Part shown: piece by piece, positions 9,861 to 18,700 of the stretch | Position numbering within the stretch: position 1 is the stretch's first letter | How the letters are laid out: each line of letters opens with the position of its first letter | DNA from: Nonomuraea thailandensis | Lineage (GTDB): Bacteria > Actinomycetota > Actinomycetes > Streptosporangiales > Streptosporangiaceae | Reading direction: 5' to 3' | Assembly: GCF_024172165.1 (NCBI RefSeq) | Contig: NZ_JAMZEB010000002.1 | Coordinates: 3,245,501-3,309,500 of the forward strand | Length of the DNA stretch: 64,000 bases | The notes under the pieces: model-generated | The model's database searches: none | Seen by the model: the letters and a program-made list of their open reading frames with translations, nothing else | What the model was told of the DNA's origin: nothing | Made by a program: the position numbers and the translations under genes

Positions 9861-9885
9861 GCAAGGCGGCCTGTCTCCGCCTTGC
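9861..9885 (-). terminator. Stem-loop after the LacI gene
   Basis: GCAAGGCGG and CCGCCTTGC form a perfect 9-bp stem around a 7-base loop. It lies 40 bases beyond the stop of the LacI gene and ahead of the sugar operon. There is no strong U-run, so it could be a weak terminator or a regulator site. Confidence 0.45.
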
Positions 9886-9924
9886 AGAAGACGTCAAGAA
9901 GACGGCATCGACCTCAGTAGAAGG

Positions 9925-10920
9925 TCAGGCGCGAGGAGCGGCCGTCGAACTGCGGACGATCAGCTCGGGGTCGAACATCAGCTCCCCGGCGGGCACCGGC
10001 CGCCGGTTCACCAGATGCACCATCGTGGCCGAGATGGCCTGCGAGATCCGCTCGATCGGCTGGCGCACGGTCGTCAGCGGCGGATCGACGAACCCCATGA
10101 TCTGGTGGTCGTCGTAGCCGACGACGGAGAGGTCGGCGGGCACGGACAGGCCGCGGCGGCCGGCCGTGCGGATCGCGCCCAGCGCCATGTAGTCGCTGGC
10201 CGCGACGATGGCGGTCACCCCCTGGTCGAGGAGGGTCTCCGCCGCGGACATGCCGCCCTCGACGCTGTAGACCTGACGGACGACGTGCCGGCGCGGATCC
10301 TCGGCGCCCAGCGCGCCCATCGACTCCAGGAAGCCCTCCAGCCGGCGCTCGCTCGGCCGGTTGCCCGCCGGGCCGACGATCATGCCGATCTGCCGGTGAC
10401 CGAGGCCCCACAGGTGCTCGACGGCCAGCGCCGCGGCCACCTTGTCGTTGGTGGAGAAGCTGGGCGCGGAGATGCCCTCGATCGCGCCGTTCATCGACAC
10501 GAACGGGATCTGGCGCTCCTGCAGCAGCCGGTACGGCCCGGGGTCGGCGCCGACCAGGGTGTTGCTGGCCGAGGCGAAGACCGCGCCCGCGATGCCGACG
10601 TCCATCATCGAGGTGATGAAGTCGATCTCCTGGAGGCCGCCCACCGTCGTGGAGCACACGACGGCCTTGAACCCCTGGGGAGCCAGCGCCGACTCGATCA
10701 GCTCGCACAGCCGCCCGAAGAACGGCTGCGCCAGGCCGGGGGTCAGGACGATGACGAGCTGGCTCTGGCCACCGCGGTCGTAGCCCAGCTCGCGCAGGGC
10801 GTCCTCGACGGCGCGGCGCGTCGTGGCGGCGACCACACCCCTGCGGTTGAGCACGCGGCTGACGGTCGCTTCGCTGACCCCGGCACGGGCGGCGACGTCA
10901 CTGATTCCGACCTTGGCCAT
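9925..10920 (-). CDS. LacI-family transcriptional regulator of the GH operon
   Basis: A 331-aa protein. Residues 5-50 form the LacI helix-turn-helix (ISDVAARAGVSEATVSRVLN), followed by a periplasmic-binding-protein-like effector domain ending in the usual VVGYDDHQIMGFVDPPLTTVRQP block. ATG start with GGGAG upstream. It lies just upstream of, and on the same strand as, the transporter/glycosidase operon, so it most likely represses that operon until a breakdown product binds. Confidence 0.9.
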   Translation of the reverse strand: MAKVGISDVAARAGVSEATVSRVLNRRGVVAATTRRAVEDALRELGYDRGGQSQLVIVLTPGLAQPFFGRLCELIESALAPQGFKAVVCSTTVGGLQEIDFITSMMDVGIAGAVFASASNTLVGADPGPYRLLQERQIPFVSMNGAIEGISAPSFSTNDKVAAALAVEHLWGLGHRQIGMIVGPAGNRPSERRLEGFLESMGALGAEDPRRHVVRQVYSVEGGMSAAETLLDQGVTAIVAASDYMALGAIRTAGRRGLSVPADLSVVGYDDHQIMGFVDPPLTTVRQPIERISQAISATMVHLVNRRPVPAGELMFDPELIVRSSTAAPRA

Positions 10921-11046
10921 GGCTCCCTTTGATCATTCCGGACCGCGCGTGATCTCACTATACGACCAGAGGAAGACAGAAATGTGGGCTGCCGGTCGCC
11001 GCCAGCCCTTGTCCCGCATGTCATCTGGCCAGGATGACAACCTCGG

Positions 11047-11412
11047 CTATACAGGCCGCATATCCGCCATAACCATGCGGGCCCGGCCGAGCGGGCCACC
11101 GCAGTCGGCGAGGCGGCCCGTGTCCCGCTCTGCCGCCGGTCGGGCGGCCTCGGTGAGGATCTCCTCCGCGTCGCGGCCGGCCCGTTCAGGGTGGTCGATC
11201 TCGGTGGAGTGGGCTGCGACGCGGGCCATCAGATCGGTGAGCAGCGCCTGGAGCGTGCTGGAGATCGAGACCGCGGTGGCCTGGCGCCGGTAGGCGGTGG
11301 TGTCGACGCCCTTGTCGTCCAGGAAGTCGAGGACGACGCATCGTGAGACTCGTTCGGGGTGGGCAGGTGCAGCCCCATCCGGGCGCGCAGGCGCGCTGTC
11401 GTTTTCGTTCAA
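11047..11412 (-). CDS. Hypothetical protein
   Basis: A 121-aa reading frame from a TTG. The middle part (LDFLDDKGVDTTAYRRQATA, then SISSTLQALLTDLMARVAAH) reads as ordinary soluble helical protein, and the other frames here look like shadows. I do not recognise a family. It is divergent from the dihydrofolate-reductase-like gene. The start codon and ribosome site are poor, so the true start may differ or the gene may be spurious. Confidence 0.4.
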   Translation of the reverse strand: MNENDSAPARPDGAAPAHPERVSRCVVLDFLDDKGVDTTAYRRQATAVSISSTLQALLTDLMARVAAHSTEIDHPERAGRDAEEILTEAARPAAERDTGRLADCGGPLGRARMVMADMRPV

Positions 11413-11478
11413 GACGGCGACCGCGGTCGTGCTCTACCGTGGACCCGGCAGTTCGCCCGGGCATAAGGAGACAGAGCA

Positions 11479-12057
11479 GTGCGTAACTTGGTCTACACCG
11501 GTTTCATGTCGCTCGACGGCGTCGTGGACTCGCCTGGCGGCGGGCCGGGGGAGGAGCACCGCAGCGGCGGGTGGGTGTTCAAGGACCTGGAGTTCGTCCC
11601 CGAAGCCTGGTCGCTGAAGGGTGAGGAGCTCGCCGACACGACGGCGTTGATGTTCGGCCGTCGCAGTTATGAGTCGTTCGCGGCAACCTGGCCCGGCTCG
11701 CAGGACCACGCCGACTACAAGGAACTGCCCAAGTACGTGGTGTCGGCCACGCTGTCCGACGACGCCCTCGTCGACGGATGGGGGCCGACCACGATCCTGC
11801 GCTCGACCGAGGACGTCGCCGCGCTCAAGGAGAGCGAGGGCGGCGCGATCTTCATCCACGGGAGCGCGGAGCTGGCTCGGCGGCTGTCGGACGCGGGTCT
11901 GATCGACCAGTACAACCTGCTCGTCTTTCCCGTGCTGCTCGGCGCCGGCAAGAGCCTGTTCGGCCGGACCGACCGGGACAAGTACATGCTGACGCTGCGG
12001 GAATCGGAGAGCTACTCGAACGGGATCCTGAAACTGGTCTACGACGTCAAGCGCTGA
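11479..12057 (+). CDS. Dihydrofolate reductase-like (RibD C-terminal domain) family protein
   Basis: A 192-aa protein of the YyaP/RibD_C group. It opens MRNLVYTGFMSLDGVVDSP, has TALMFGRRSYE in the nucleotide-binding half, and ends with the substrate/NADPH half GGAIFIHGSAELARRL and LLVFPVLLGAGKSLF. The family resembles dihydrofolate reductase and the reductase part of riboflavin synthesis, but actinomycete members have no settled role. GTG start with AAGGAG nine bases ahead. Its last 19 bases overlap the convergent AraC gene. Confidence 0.85.
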   Translation: MRNLVYTGFMSLDGVVDSPGGGPGEEHRSGGWVFKDLEFVPEAWSLKGEELADTTALMFGRRSYESFAATWPGSQDHADYKELPKYVVSATLSDDALVDGWGPTTILRSTEDVAALKESEGGAIFIHGSAELARRLSDAGLIDQYNLLVFPVLLGAGKSLFGRTDRDKYMLTLRESESYSNGILKLVYDVKR

Positions 12058-12752
12058 TCCAGGTCGAGGGCGATCGCGCCGCCGGCGCCCTCGCGCAGTT
12101 GCCTGACGGTGCGTCCGACGTAAAAGCGCAGGGCGCGGGCCAGGTGCGGCTCGTCGCAGTAGCCGAGCTTGGCGACGACGTCGACGGCCGGGCTGCCGGC
12201 GGCCAGCAGCTGCGCCGCCGCGCGGGCGCGCTCGATCTGCCGGACGGCGCCCTGCGTCAGTCCGGTCGCGGCGCGGAAGCGGCGTTCGAGCGTGCGCCCC
12301 GAGACGGCTGGACGGTCACCCCGCAGCGCCTCGACGCAGAGCAGGTCACGCAGCACGATCCCGGCCCGGACGAGACGTTCGACCAGAGCCTCGGCGTCGT
12401 CGGGGCCGGGCGTCTCCCAGCGCGCGCCGTCCAGCCGGAACGTCCGGCGCGTGGTGTCGGGCAGCTCGATGCCGCCGTCGACCAGCGCGGGCGTGGGCAC
12501 GGCCCGCAACGAGGTGCCCACGGCGAACTCGATGCCGGTGAAGGTCGCGCCCTCCGGCACCGGCGCCGTGCCGGTCCGGCTCTCGGGGCCGGTGATGCTC
12601 GTGTACGACCTGCCGGCCTGTTCCCAGAACACCAGGCCCCAGCGCGCCCCCGCGACGGACGTCATGGCAGTGACCTGCTCGCTCGTGCAGGTCCACACGC
12701 TGTCGACCCACGCCGAGTCTGACTCGCGCGTGCTGAACAGCAGCAGTCCCAC
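12039..12752 (-). CDS. AraC-family transcriptional regulator
   Basis: A 237-aa protein if started at the GTG at 12752. The reading frame stays open further upstream, but that part is low-complexity Arg/Pro and unlikely to be coding. The C-terminus is an AraC double helix-turn-helix (SGRTLERRFRAATGLTQGAV, then VDVVAKLGYCDEPHLARALR). The N-terminal 120 residues form a small effector domain without a recognised cupin motif. It faces the dihydrofolate-reductase-like gene tail to tail, a common pairing in actinomycetes. Confidence 0.75.
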   Translation of the reverse strand: MGLLLFSTRESDSAWVDSVWTCTSEQVTAMTSVAGARWGLVFWEQAGRSYTSITGPESRTGTAPVPEGATFTGIEFAVGTSLRAVPTPALVDGGIELPDTTRRTFRLDGARWETPGPDDAEALVERLVRAGIVLRDLLCVEALRGDRPAVSGRTLERRFRAATGLTQGAVRQIERARAAAQLLAAGSPAVDVVAKLGYCDEPHLARALRFYVGRTVRQLREGAGGAIALDLDQRLTS

Positions 12753-12867
12753 CAGGGAAGGATACGCCGCTTCGTGTCTCCTCCGCGGGCGGTCTCGGCC
12801 CGCGGAGTGGTGCGGTTCGGCTCTCGCGATCAAGCGCGCCGGCACCCCGTCGCGCCGGCTTCCGGGC

Positions 12868-13953
12868 TCAGCGACCTGCCCCCTTCCGGGGGCGGCGGGC
12901 GGCCAGCTCGACGGGGGCGAACAGGACGGCCAGCACGGCCAGCACCGCCGAGGGGGCCAGGAGCCACAGCCAGCGCTGGGCCCACCAGCCGGCGGTCGGC
13001 TCCGCCGGCAGGGTGCCGCCCAACCCCTCATAGACCCACAGCACCACCAGGTACGCGGTCATGTGCCACAGAAAGACGGACAACGCGACGACGTTGACGG
13101 CCACCACCGGCTTCCAGACGGCCGGCCGGCCCAGCAGGCGTTCGGCGGACGGCGTGATGAGGACCAGCAGCCCGAGTTGGAAGACGGCCAGGGCGGCGAT
13201 GGTGGCGTTGGTCGGGAAGATGTTGGATTCGGCGTCACCGGTGGTGGACACCATCGACAGGGGGTAGCCCGCTGCCACGGTAAGTCCGGCCAGCGCGGCC
13301 AGACCCGCCGCGGCGATCGCGAGCCGCTGCGGCAACGGCCGATGCCCCAGCTGCCAGGTGCGCCAGGCGTAGCCGAGCTGGTGGCAGAACAGCCACACCA
13401 GGGCGGCGGTCACCCAGCCCGCCCAGGCCAGGCCGGCGCCGCGGTCGGCCACACTGCCGACGGCGATCAGCAGCACCAGTGCCGCCAGGACCCCGGCTCC
13501 GTGGCGGGCGTGCAGGCTCGCAGTGATCGGCACGGTGGCGATCAGCACGCCGTACACACCCAGGAACCACAGCGGGGTCAGGTAGCCGGGGAACCATTCC
13601 CACATCCATCGGTGCGTTCCGGGCAGAGCGGAGGCGATCAGCTCGCCGGCGAGCCAGACCAGGGCCCAGACGGCGGTGGGCAGGAGCAGCCGGCGCAACC
13701 GGTCCCGGACGAACTGCCCGGCGCTCGTCCCGCGCGTCTGCGACCGCTCCCAGCCGAGCAGGTTGACGTACCCGCCGACCAGGAAGAACACCGGCATGAT
13801 CTGCAGCACCCAGGTGGCCAGCCAGCCGCCGGGCACGGTGTGGATCGGGTTGGGCATGGACAGGCTGCCGTCGGCGGTGCGGTGGGTGATCGACAAGGTC
13901 CAGTGCCAGAGGGTGACGACCAGGATGCACAGGGCACGGGCGGCGTCGACCAC
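12868..13953 (-). CDS. Integral membrane acyltransferase 3 family protein
   Basis: About 361 aa with roughly ten hydrophobic segments. The N-terminus VVDAARALCILVVTLWHWT carries the first-helix His of acyltransferase-3 proteins, which move acyl groups onto surface sugars or lipids. FFLVGGYVNLLGWER and FLWHMTAYLVVLWVYEGL follow the family pattern. The start is uncertain: the GTG at 13953 is the first normal start codon, but similar sequence (TPASRDRVVDAARA) extends back almost to the upstream acyl-CoA ligase stop. It is likely co-transcribed with that ligase, suggesting coupled acyl activation and transfer. Confidence 0.8.
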   Translation of the reverse strand: MVDAARALCILVVTLWHWTLSITHRTADGSLSMPNPIHTVPGGWLATWVLQIMPVFFLVGGYVNLLGWERSQTRGTSAGQFVRDRLRRLLLPTAVWALVWLAGELIASALPGTHRWMWEWFPGYLTPLWFLGVYGVLIATVPITASLHARHGAGVLAALVLLIAVGSVADRGAGLAWAGWVTAALVWLFCHQLGYAWRTWQLGHRPLPQRLAIAAAGLAALAGLTVAAGYPLSMVSTTGDAESNIFPTNATIAALAVFQLGLLVLITPSAERLLGRPAVWKPVVAVNVVALSVFLWHMTAYLVVLWVYEGLGGTLPAEPTAGWWAQRWLWLLAPSAVLAVLAVLFAPVELAARRPRKGAGR

Positions 13954-14012
13954 GCGGTCGCGGGACGCAGGCGTGGCCGCGACCAGCCGGTCGAGTGCCG
14001 ATCGTCCGCCGC

Positions 14013-15803
14013 TCAGCGGTACAGCTCCTCGATGTCGGCCGCGAAGTCCTTGTGGACCAGGGCGCGCTTGACCTTCAGCGTCGGGGTCAGATATCCGTTC
14101 TGCTCGGTCAGATCCACCGCGAGGATGCGGAACCTGCGGATCGACTCGGCCCGGCTCACCGTCGTGTTGGCCTCGTCCACGGCCGTCTGCAGCCTGGCCA
14201 GCAGGTCCGGGTCGTCGCGCAGGTCGGCCGGGCCGGCGTGCCCGGGCCGGCCGGCGGCCCGCTTCCAGGACGCCAGCGCGCCGGCGTCCAGGGTGATCAG
14301 CGCGGCGATGTACGGCCGCCGGTCGCCGACGACGACCGCCTGGCTGATGAGCGGGTGGGTGCGCAGGCGGTCCTCCAGCGGCTCCGGGGCGAGGTTCTTG
14401 CCGCCGGCGGTGACGATGATCTCCTTCTTGCGGCCCGAGATCGTCAGGAATCCGTCCTCGTCCACGGCGCCGACGTCGCCGGTGCGCAGCCAGCCGTCGT
14501 CGGTCAGGCTCTGCCTGGTCACCGGCTCGTTGCGCCAGTAGCCCTGGAACACCACCGGGCCCCTGATCAGGATCTCACCGTCGTCGGCGATCCGGATGTC
14601 CACCCCGGGCAGGGGCGGGCCCACCGTGCCGATCTTCAGCGCGTGGGGCAGGTTCACGGTCGCGGCCGCGGTGGTCTCGGTCAGTCCGTAGCCTTCCAGT
14701 ACGGTGACGCCGGCTCCCCGGAAGAAGTGGCCCAGCCGTACGCCCAGCGGCGCTCCGCCGGAGATGGCGTAGCGGATCCGGCCGCCGAGCGCGCCCCGCA
14801 GCCGCCGGTACACCAGCCGGTCGGCCAGGCGGTGTGCCAAGCGCAGGCGCAGGCCTGGCCGCCCGTCGTCCAGCGCCTGGCTGTAGGCCACGGCGGTCCG
14901 TTCGGCCCAGTCGAAGATCTTCTCCTTGCCCCGCGCCCGGGCCCGCTGCCGAGCAGCGTTGTGGACCCGCTCGAAGACCCTGGGCACCGCCAGCAGGAAC
15001 GACGGCCGCAGGGCGGCCAGGTCCTCGGTCAGCCGCGCCCGGTCGGCGTTGTGCGCCAGGCACACGCCCCGCTCCACGCAGGCCACCTGGATCACTCGCG
15101 CGAAGACGTGCGCCAGCGGCAGGAACAGCAGGGTCGAGGCGTGCCGGCCGAAGATCTGCTCCAGGCTGTCGATCGCGACGCGAGCCTCGTGCAGCAGGTT
15201 GCCGTGACTCAGCATGCAGCCCTTCGGACGGCCGGTGGTGCCCGAGGTGTAGACGATCGTCGCCAGATCGCCGGCCGACACCATCCGGCGCCGCTCCCGC
15301 AGCTGGGTGTCGTCCACACCGTGCCCGCCCTCGCGCAGACGGTCCAGCCCGCCGCCGTCGATCTGCCACACCCGCGGCGGCCTGAGCAGATCCTCGGCCG
15401 CCTCCTCGACCAGGCGACGGTGCGTCTCGTTCTGGACCACCACGGCGACTGGGCCGGCGTCCTCCAGCACCCAGCGGACCTGTTCGGCCGAGGAGGTCTC
15501 ATAGATCGGGACCGGCAGCGCCGCCACCGCCCACAGGGCATAGTCCAGCAGCGTCCACTCGTAGCTGGTGGCGGCCAGCAGCGCGACCCGATCGCCGGGC
15601 TGGATGCCGGCGGCGAGGAAGCCGGCGGCCAAGCCGCGGACGTCGGCGGCGAACCGCCGGGCCGTCACCGGGCTCCAGCCTCCGGCCGACCGGCGCTGGA
15701 ACAGGACCATGTCGCCGTTCACCCGGTCGTCGCTGAACACCACGTCGGCGAGCTGGGTGTCGGGGGCAACGGTCACCGGGGCCGGGGCGGCGTGGACACG
15801 CAT
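14013..15803 (-). CDS. Long-chain acyl-CoA synthetase (FadD15-like)
   Basis: A 596-aa member of the ANL adenylating family. Motifs in order: IVYTSGTTGRPKGCMLSH (phosphate-binding A3), FLPLAHVFARV, ISGGAPLG, VLEGYGLTETTAA (A5), WLRTGDVGAVDEDG (A7), GRKKEIIVTAGGKNLAPEPLE (A8), and a C-terminal TLKVKRALVHKDF with the catalytic Lys region. It activates a fatty acid to acyl-AMP and then acyl-CoA. ATG 15803 is chosen for the AGGGAG eight bases upstream; an open extension to 16043 lacks similarity. It probably supplies acyl-CoA to the acyltransferase gene that follows. Confidence 0.93.
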   Translation of the reverse strand: MRVHAAPAPVTVAPDTQLADVVFSDDRVNGDMVLFQRRSAGGWSPVTARRFAADVRGLAAGFLAAGIQPGDRVALLAATSYEWTLLDYALWAVAALPVPIYETSSAEQVRWVLEDAGPVAVVVQNETHRRLVEEAAEDLLRPPRVWQIDGGGLDRLREGGHGVDDTQLRERRRMVSAGDLATIVYTSGTTGRPKGCMLSHGNLLHEARVAIDSLEQIFGRHASTLLFLPLAHVFARVIQVACVERGVCLAHNADRARLTEDLAALRPSFLLAVPRVFERVHNAARQRARARGKEKIFDWAERTAVAYSQALDDGRPGLRLRLAHRLADRLVYRRLRGALGGRIRYAISGGAPLGVRLGHFFRGAGVTVLEGYGLTETTAAATVNLPHALKIGTVGPPLPGVDIRIADDGEILIRGPVVFQGYWRNEPVTRQSLTDDGWLRTGDVGAVDEDGFLTISGRKKEIIVTAGGKNLAPEPLEDRLRTHPLISQAVVVGDRRPYIAALITLDAGALASWKRAAGRPGHAGPADLRDDPDLLARLQTAVDEANTTVSRAESIRRFRILAVDLTEQNGYLTPTLKVKRALVHKDFAADIEELYR

Positions 15804-16139
15804 CGTCCATCTCCCTGTGAGGAAAGGCCAACGAGGCAGACTGCGGCGCCGGGCACCGCATGAATGGCGGCCATGAGCAGCCGATGTGTTATTTCCCCAG
15901 GTCAACGAGCACAAACGCGGCAGGTCGTACGCCTGGCACGAGCTCATCACCGGACGAGCCGGGCCACCGCCCGGACAAGACTCCCTCGCCCTCACTGAGC
16001 CTGATGGAGGCCATGTCGGCGCCGGTACGGCGGCATGGCGCATGACAGTGGCGTGGCAGTGGCGTGGCAGTGGCGTGGCAGCGGTCTGGGGTGCTCCGCG
16101 GCGTTCAACGGCCGGCGGCCGATCGGACAGCCCGGTCCC
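15804..16139. other. Gap without a convincing gene
   Basis: Short overlapping frames here are rich in Arg, Gly and Trp and show no family features. The stretch holds the promoter region of the acyl-CoA ligase gene and a small tandem repeat (16047-16079). Nothing else is supported. Confidence 0.5.
16047..16079. repeat. 11-bp tandem repeat, three copies
   Basis: AGTGGCGTGGC occurs three times head to tail without a change. It lies in non-coding DNA between the acyl-CoA ligase and the glycosyltransferase relic. Confidence 0.85.
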
Positions 16140-16350
16140 GTGTCACGCGCAGAACGGCAGCAGCCAGGCGTGCGGAGCCTCCTCGATCATCAGGACGCGC
16201 CTCCGGGCCGCCGCTGGAGGAGCTGCCGAAGCCGGCGTAGATCGGTGGGTCGCCGTCGTTCAGGAAGCGGGCCGGCCGCTCCGGTGGCGTCCAGTCGGCG
16301 GCTGGCATCGTCCAGAAGCCGGTGGGACGGGCGGCGGCGGGGATCGGAAC
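16140..16350 (-). pseudogene. Relic of a GT1/GT28-type glycosyltransferase
   Basis: On the minus strand one frame reads PTGFWTMPAADWTPP, then FLNDGDPPIYAGFGSSSSG. This is the signature linker and start of the C-terminal sugar-nucleotide domain of macrolide/sterol-type glycosyltransferases. After a frameshift the next frame reads VLMIEEAPHAWLLPFCA, matching the family's pre-HHGG segment, and then stops. The rest of the enzyme (normally about 400 aa) is absent. It is a decayed fragment lying 3' of the GH43 gene. Confidence 0.6.
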
Positions 16351-16449
16351 CGGACAGGGCCTGCACGGCCGCTGGGGAGACCGGAAGGAACGGACAGGCC
16401 CGGTCGCATGCGGTCCCCGGGCGCCGTCCGTTCCGAGGTGGATCGCCGG

Positions 16450-17865
16450 TCAAAGCTGTGACCTGCTGAACTGCTGGTTCTGCCCGCCATTGCACGGGTA
16501 CTGCTTGAACTGCACATCGTTGGCCGTGGACGAGCTCGGCAGGTCCGCGCACTTGCCCGAATGCCGGGCCACCAGCCGCACGTAACCTCCGCCCGCGTCC
16601 TGCAGCGTCCACTGCTGGTTGGTGCCCGTGCCGCACCCGTACTGCTGCAGGGCGGCGCCGTCGGCGGTGCTGACGCCGTTGACGTCGAGGCACTTGGCCG
16701 AGTTTCGGGCGATGATCTGCACATGGCCGCCGCTGATCGACTGGATGCGCCACTGCTGGTTGGAGCCGCCGTTGCAGTCGTACTGGATGACGGCCGCCAG
16801 GTTCGCGGTGGAGCCGTTGCGCACGTCCGCGCACTTGCCCGAGTGCCGCACCGTCAGCCGGTCGTAGCCGGAGCCGGTCGTGGTGATCGTGCCGGCGGCC
16901 GCGTCGAGGGTGAGCTGCCGCGCGTACGTCAGGCTCATGGTGGTGCTGCTGGGGAACTGGACGGGCAGCCACACGTAACGGGAGTCGTTGACCGGGCCGC
17001 CCCAAGCGCCGGCCCACCGGTCGCCCAGGTACAGGTACGAGGTGCCGGACGTGCCCTGCACCGGCAGCACGAAAGCGGGCTGGGAGCCGTACGTGAGCGC
17101 GTCCCCGGCGTTCTGCCAGGCGCTCCACGTGCCGGTGATGCTGGTGGCGGTGGCGTACCTGGCCTGGTTGGGCTGCCAGCCGGTCGCGCCCGAGGTGAGC
17201 AGGAAGTAGACGCCGCCCCGCTTGAACAGGGCGGGCGCCTCGCGGTGGTCGCCGTCCCACATGCGCACCAGCGCGGCCACGTCGGTGAAGTCGGCGGTCA
17301 GCCGGTAGATGTGCAGGTCGTAGTTCTCGTCGGCGGCCGAGATCATGTAGCCGGCGCCGTCGGTGTCCACGAACGTGGTGATGTCGCGGGACATGTGCCC
17401 GAGCGGGCGGAAGCTGCGCAGGTAGGTGTAGGCGCCGTCCACGGTGTTCGACACGGCCACGGCCGCCCGGGCCTCGCCGTAGTCGCTGCCGTTCTCCTTG
17501 TGCATCCACATGACGAACTGGCCGGTGGCCTGGTTGTAGATCACCTTGGGGCGTTCGATGTTGGCGACCTGCAGCTCGGCGGCGCTGGACTGGGTCAGCA
17601 CGTGGTTGCGGAACTCCCACGTGCGCAGGTCCGCCGAGCGGTAGGCGGAGACGTAGCGGAAGGTGCCGTCGGCGTTGCGGTTCTCCCCGAACCAGTAGTA
17701 GTACGAGCCGACCTTGACCACCCCGCCGCCGTGGGCGTGCAGCAGGTTGCCCGAGGTGTCGGTGAACTGGGCCCCGACCGGCACCGTGACAGGCGCCGCC
17801 TGGGCGGGGAGCCCGGGTAACAGGGCCAGGACGAGTACGGCGAGCAAGGTCAGGACGCGGGACAT
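16450..17865 (-). CDS. Secreted GH43 (subfamily 24-like) exo-beta-1,3-galactanase with ricin-type lectin domain
   Basis: A 471-aa secreted protein. Residues 1-23 are a Sec signal peptide (LLAVLVLALLPGLPAQA). The GH43 five-bladed propeller follows (HAHGGGVVKVGSYYYWFGE; NIERPKVIYN; HMSRDITTFVD; HREAPALFKRGGVYFLLTSG); this wording is typical of GH43_24 exo-beta-1,3-galactanases that trim type II arabinogalactan. From about residue 345 a CBM13/ricin B lectin has three sub-repeats, two with the QxW signature (NQQWRI, NQQWTL) and a third ending NQQF. It is the last gene of the second ABC transporter operon, starting 13 bases after the permease stop. Confidence 0.88.
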   Translation of the reverse strand: MSRVLTLLAVLVLALLPGLPAQAAPVTVPVGAQFTDTSGNLLHAHGGGVVKVGSYYYWFGENRNADGTFRYVSAYRSADLRTWEFRNHVLTQSSAAELQVANIERPKVIYNQATGQFVMWMHKENGSDYGEARAAVAVSNTVDGAYTYLRSFRPLGHMSRDITTFVDTDGAGYMISAADENYDLHIYRLTADFTDVAALVRMWDGDHREAPALFKRGGVYFLLTSGATGWQPNQARYATATSITGTWSAWQNAGDALTYGSQPAFVLPVQGTSGTSYLYLGDRWAGAWGGPVNDSRYVWLPVQFPSSTTMSLTYARQLTLDAAAGTITTTGSGYDRLTVRHSGKCADVRNGSTANLAAVIQYDCNGGSNQQWRIQSISGGHVQIIARNSAKCLDVNGVSTADGAALQQYGCGTGTNQQWTLQDAGGGYVRLVARHSGKCADLPSSSTANDVQFKQYPCNGGQNQQFSRSQL

Positions 17866-17878
17866 GAGGGTGCTCCAA

Positions 17879-18700
17879 TCAGCCTTTGATGCCGGTGAGC
17901 AGGACGCCCCTGACGATCCACCGCTGAGCGATGAGGAAGAGGGCGACCAGGGGCAGGATGGCCACGAGCGCGCCGGCGAACAGCGCCGGCATGTTGACCG
18001 CCTGCTGGTTGAGGTTGGTCGACAGCGCCACCTGCACCGTCCAGAACTCCGGGTCCTGGCCGATGACCAGCGGCCACAGGAACGCGTTCCAGTGCTCGAT
18101 GAAGGACAGGATGCCGAGGGAGGCGAACAGGGCGCCCGAGTTCGGCAGCGCGAGCCGCCCGTACAGGCCCAGGTAGCCCAGGCCGTCCACCCGGCCCGCG
18201 TCCTCCAGCTCGCGCGGGAAGCGCAGGTAGAAGCCGCGGAACAGCAGCACCGCGAACGCGCTGAACAGGCCGGGCACGATCAGCCCCCACATCGTGTTCA
18301 CCCCGCCCAGCGAGCCGACCACGACGAACGTCGGGATGAACGTGGCCGCGCCCGGCACCATCATCGTGGCGATGATGAAGAAGAACGCCGGCTTGGCGGC
18401 GGCCACGGGGATGCGGGCCAGGGCGTACCCGGCCATGGAGGCCAGCAGCGTGGACAGCGGCGCGGAGATCGCCGAGATCAGCGTCGAGTTCCACAGCGCG
18501 TGCGCCAGCGGCACCGCCTCGTTGCCGAACGCGTCCGCGAACCCCTGGAAGCTGACCGTCTCCGGCCACCAGTGCCAGTCCAGCGAGCCCAGCTCCCGCT
18601 TGCTCATCAGCGCGTTGCGCACGAGCAGGTAGAACGGCAGCAGGAACGGCACCGCGAAGACGATCACCGCCGCGTACGAGCCGAGACGCCGCTTCCTCAT
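17879..18700 (-). CDS. Carbohydrate ABC transporter permease, MalG type
   Basis: A 273-aa membrane protein with about six segments and the loop ELEDAGRVDGLGYLGLYG that contacts the ATPase. It ends RGVLLTGIKG like other MalG-type permeases. The ATG overlaps the TGA of the upstream permease by one base, and GGAGGAGGG in that gene's end is its ribosome site. It partners the next upstream gene to import the galactan products of the GH43 enzyme. Confidence 0.9.
   Translation of the reverse strand: MRKRRLGSYAAVIVFAVPFLLPFYLLVRNALMSKRELGSLDWHWWPETVSFQGFADAFGNEAVPLAHALWNSTLISAISAPLSTLLASMAGYALARIPVAAAKPAFFFIIATMMVPGAATFIPTFVVVGSLGGVNTMWGLIVPGLFSAFAVLLFRGFYLRFPRELEDAGRVDGLGYLGLYGRLALPNSGALFASLGILSFIEHWNAFLWPLVIGQDPEFWTVQVALSTNLNQQAVNMPALFAGALVAILPLVALFLIAQRWIVRGVLLTGIKG

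Noticed and set aside
10957..10962. TATAGT as -10 box of the first LacI gene
   Set aside because: No acceptable -35 at 16-18 bases, so not listed as a promoter.
15886..16469. Overlapping plus-strand small frames
   Set aside because: No family features, no ribosome sites, and they run through a tandem repeat and across the glycosyltransferase relic.
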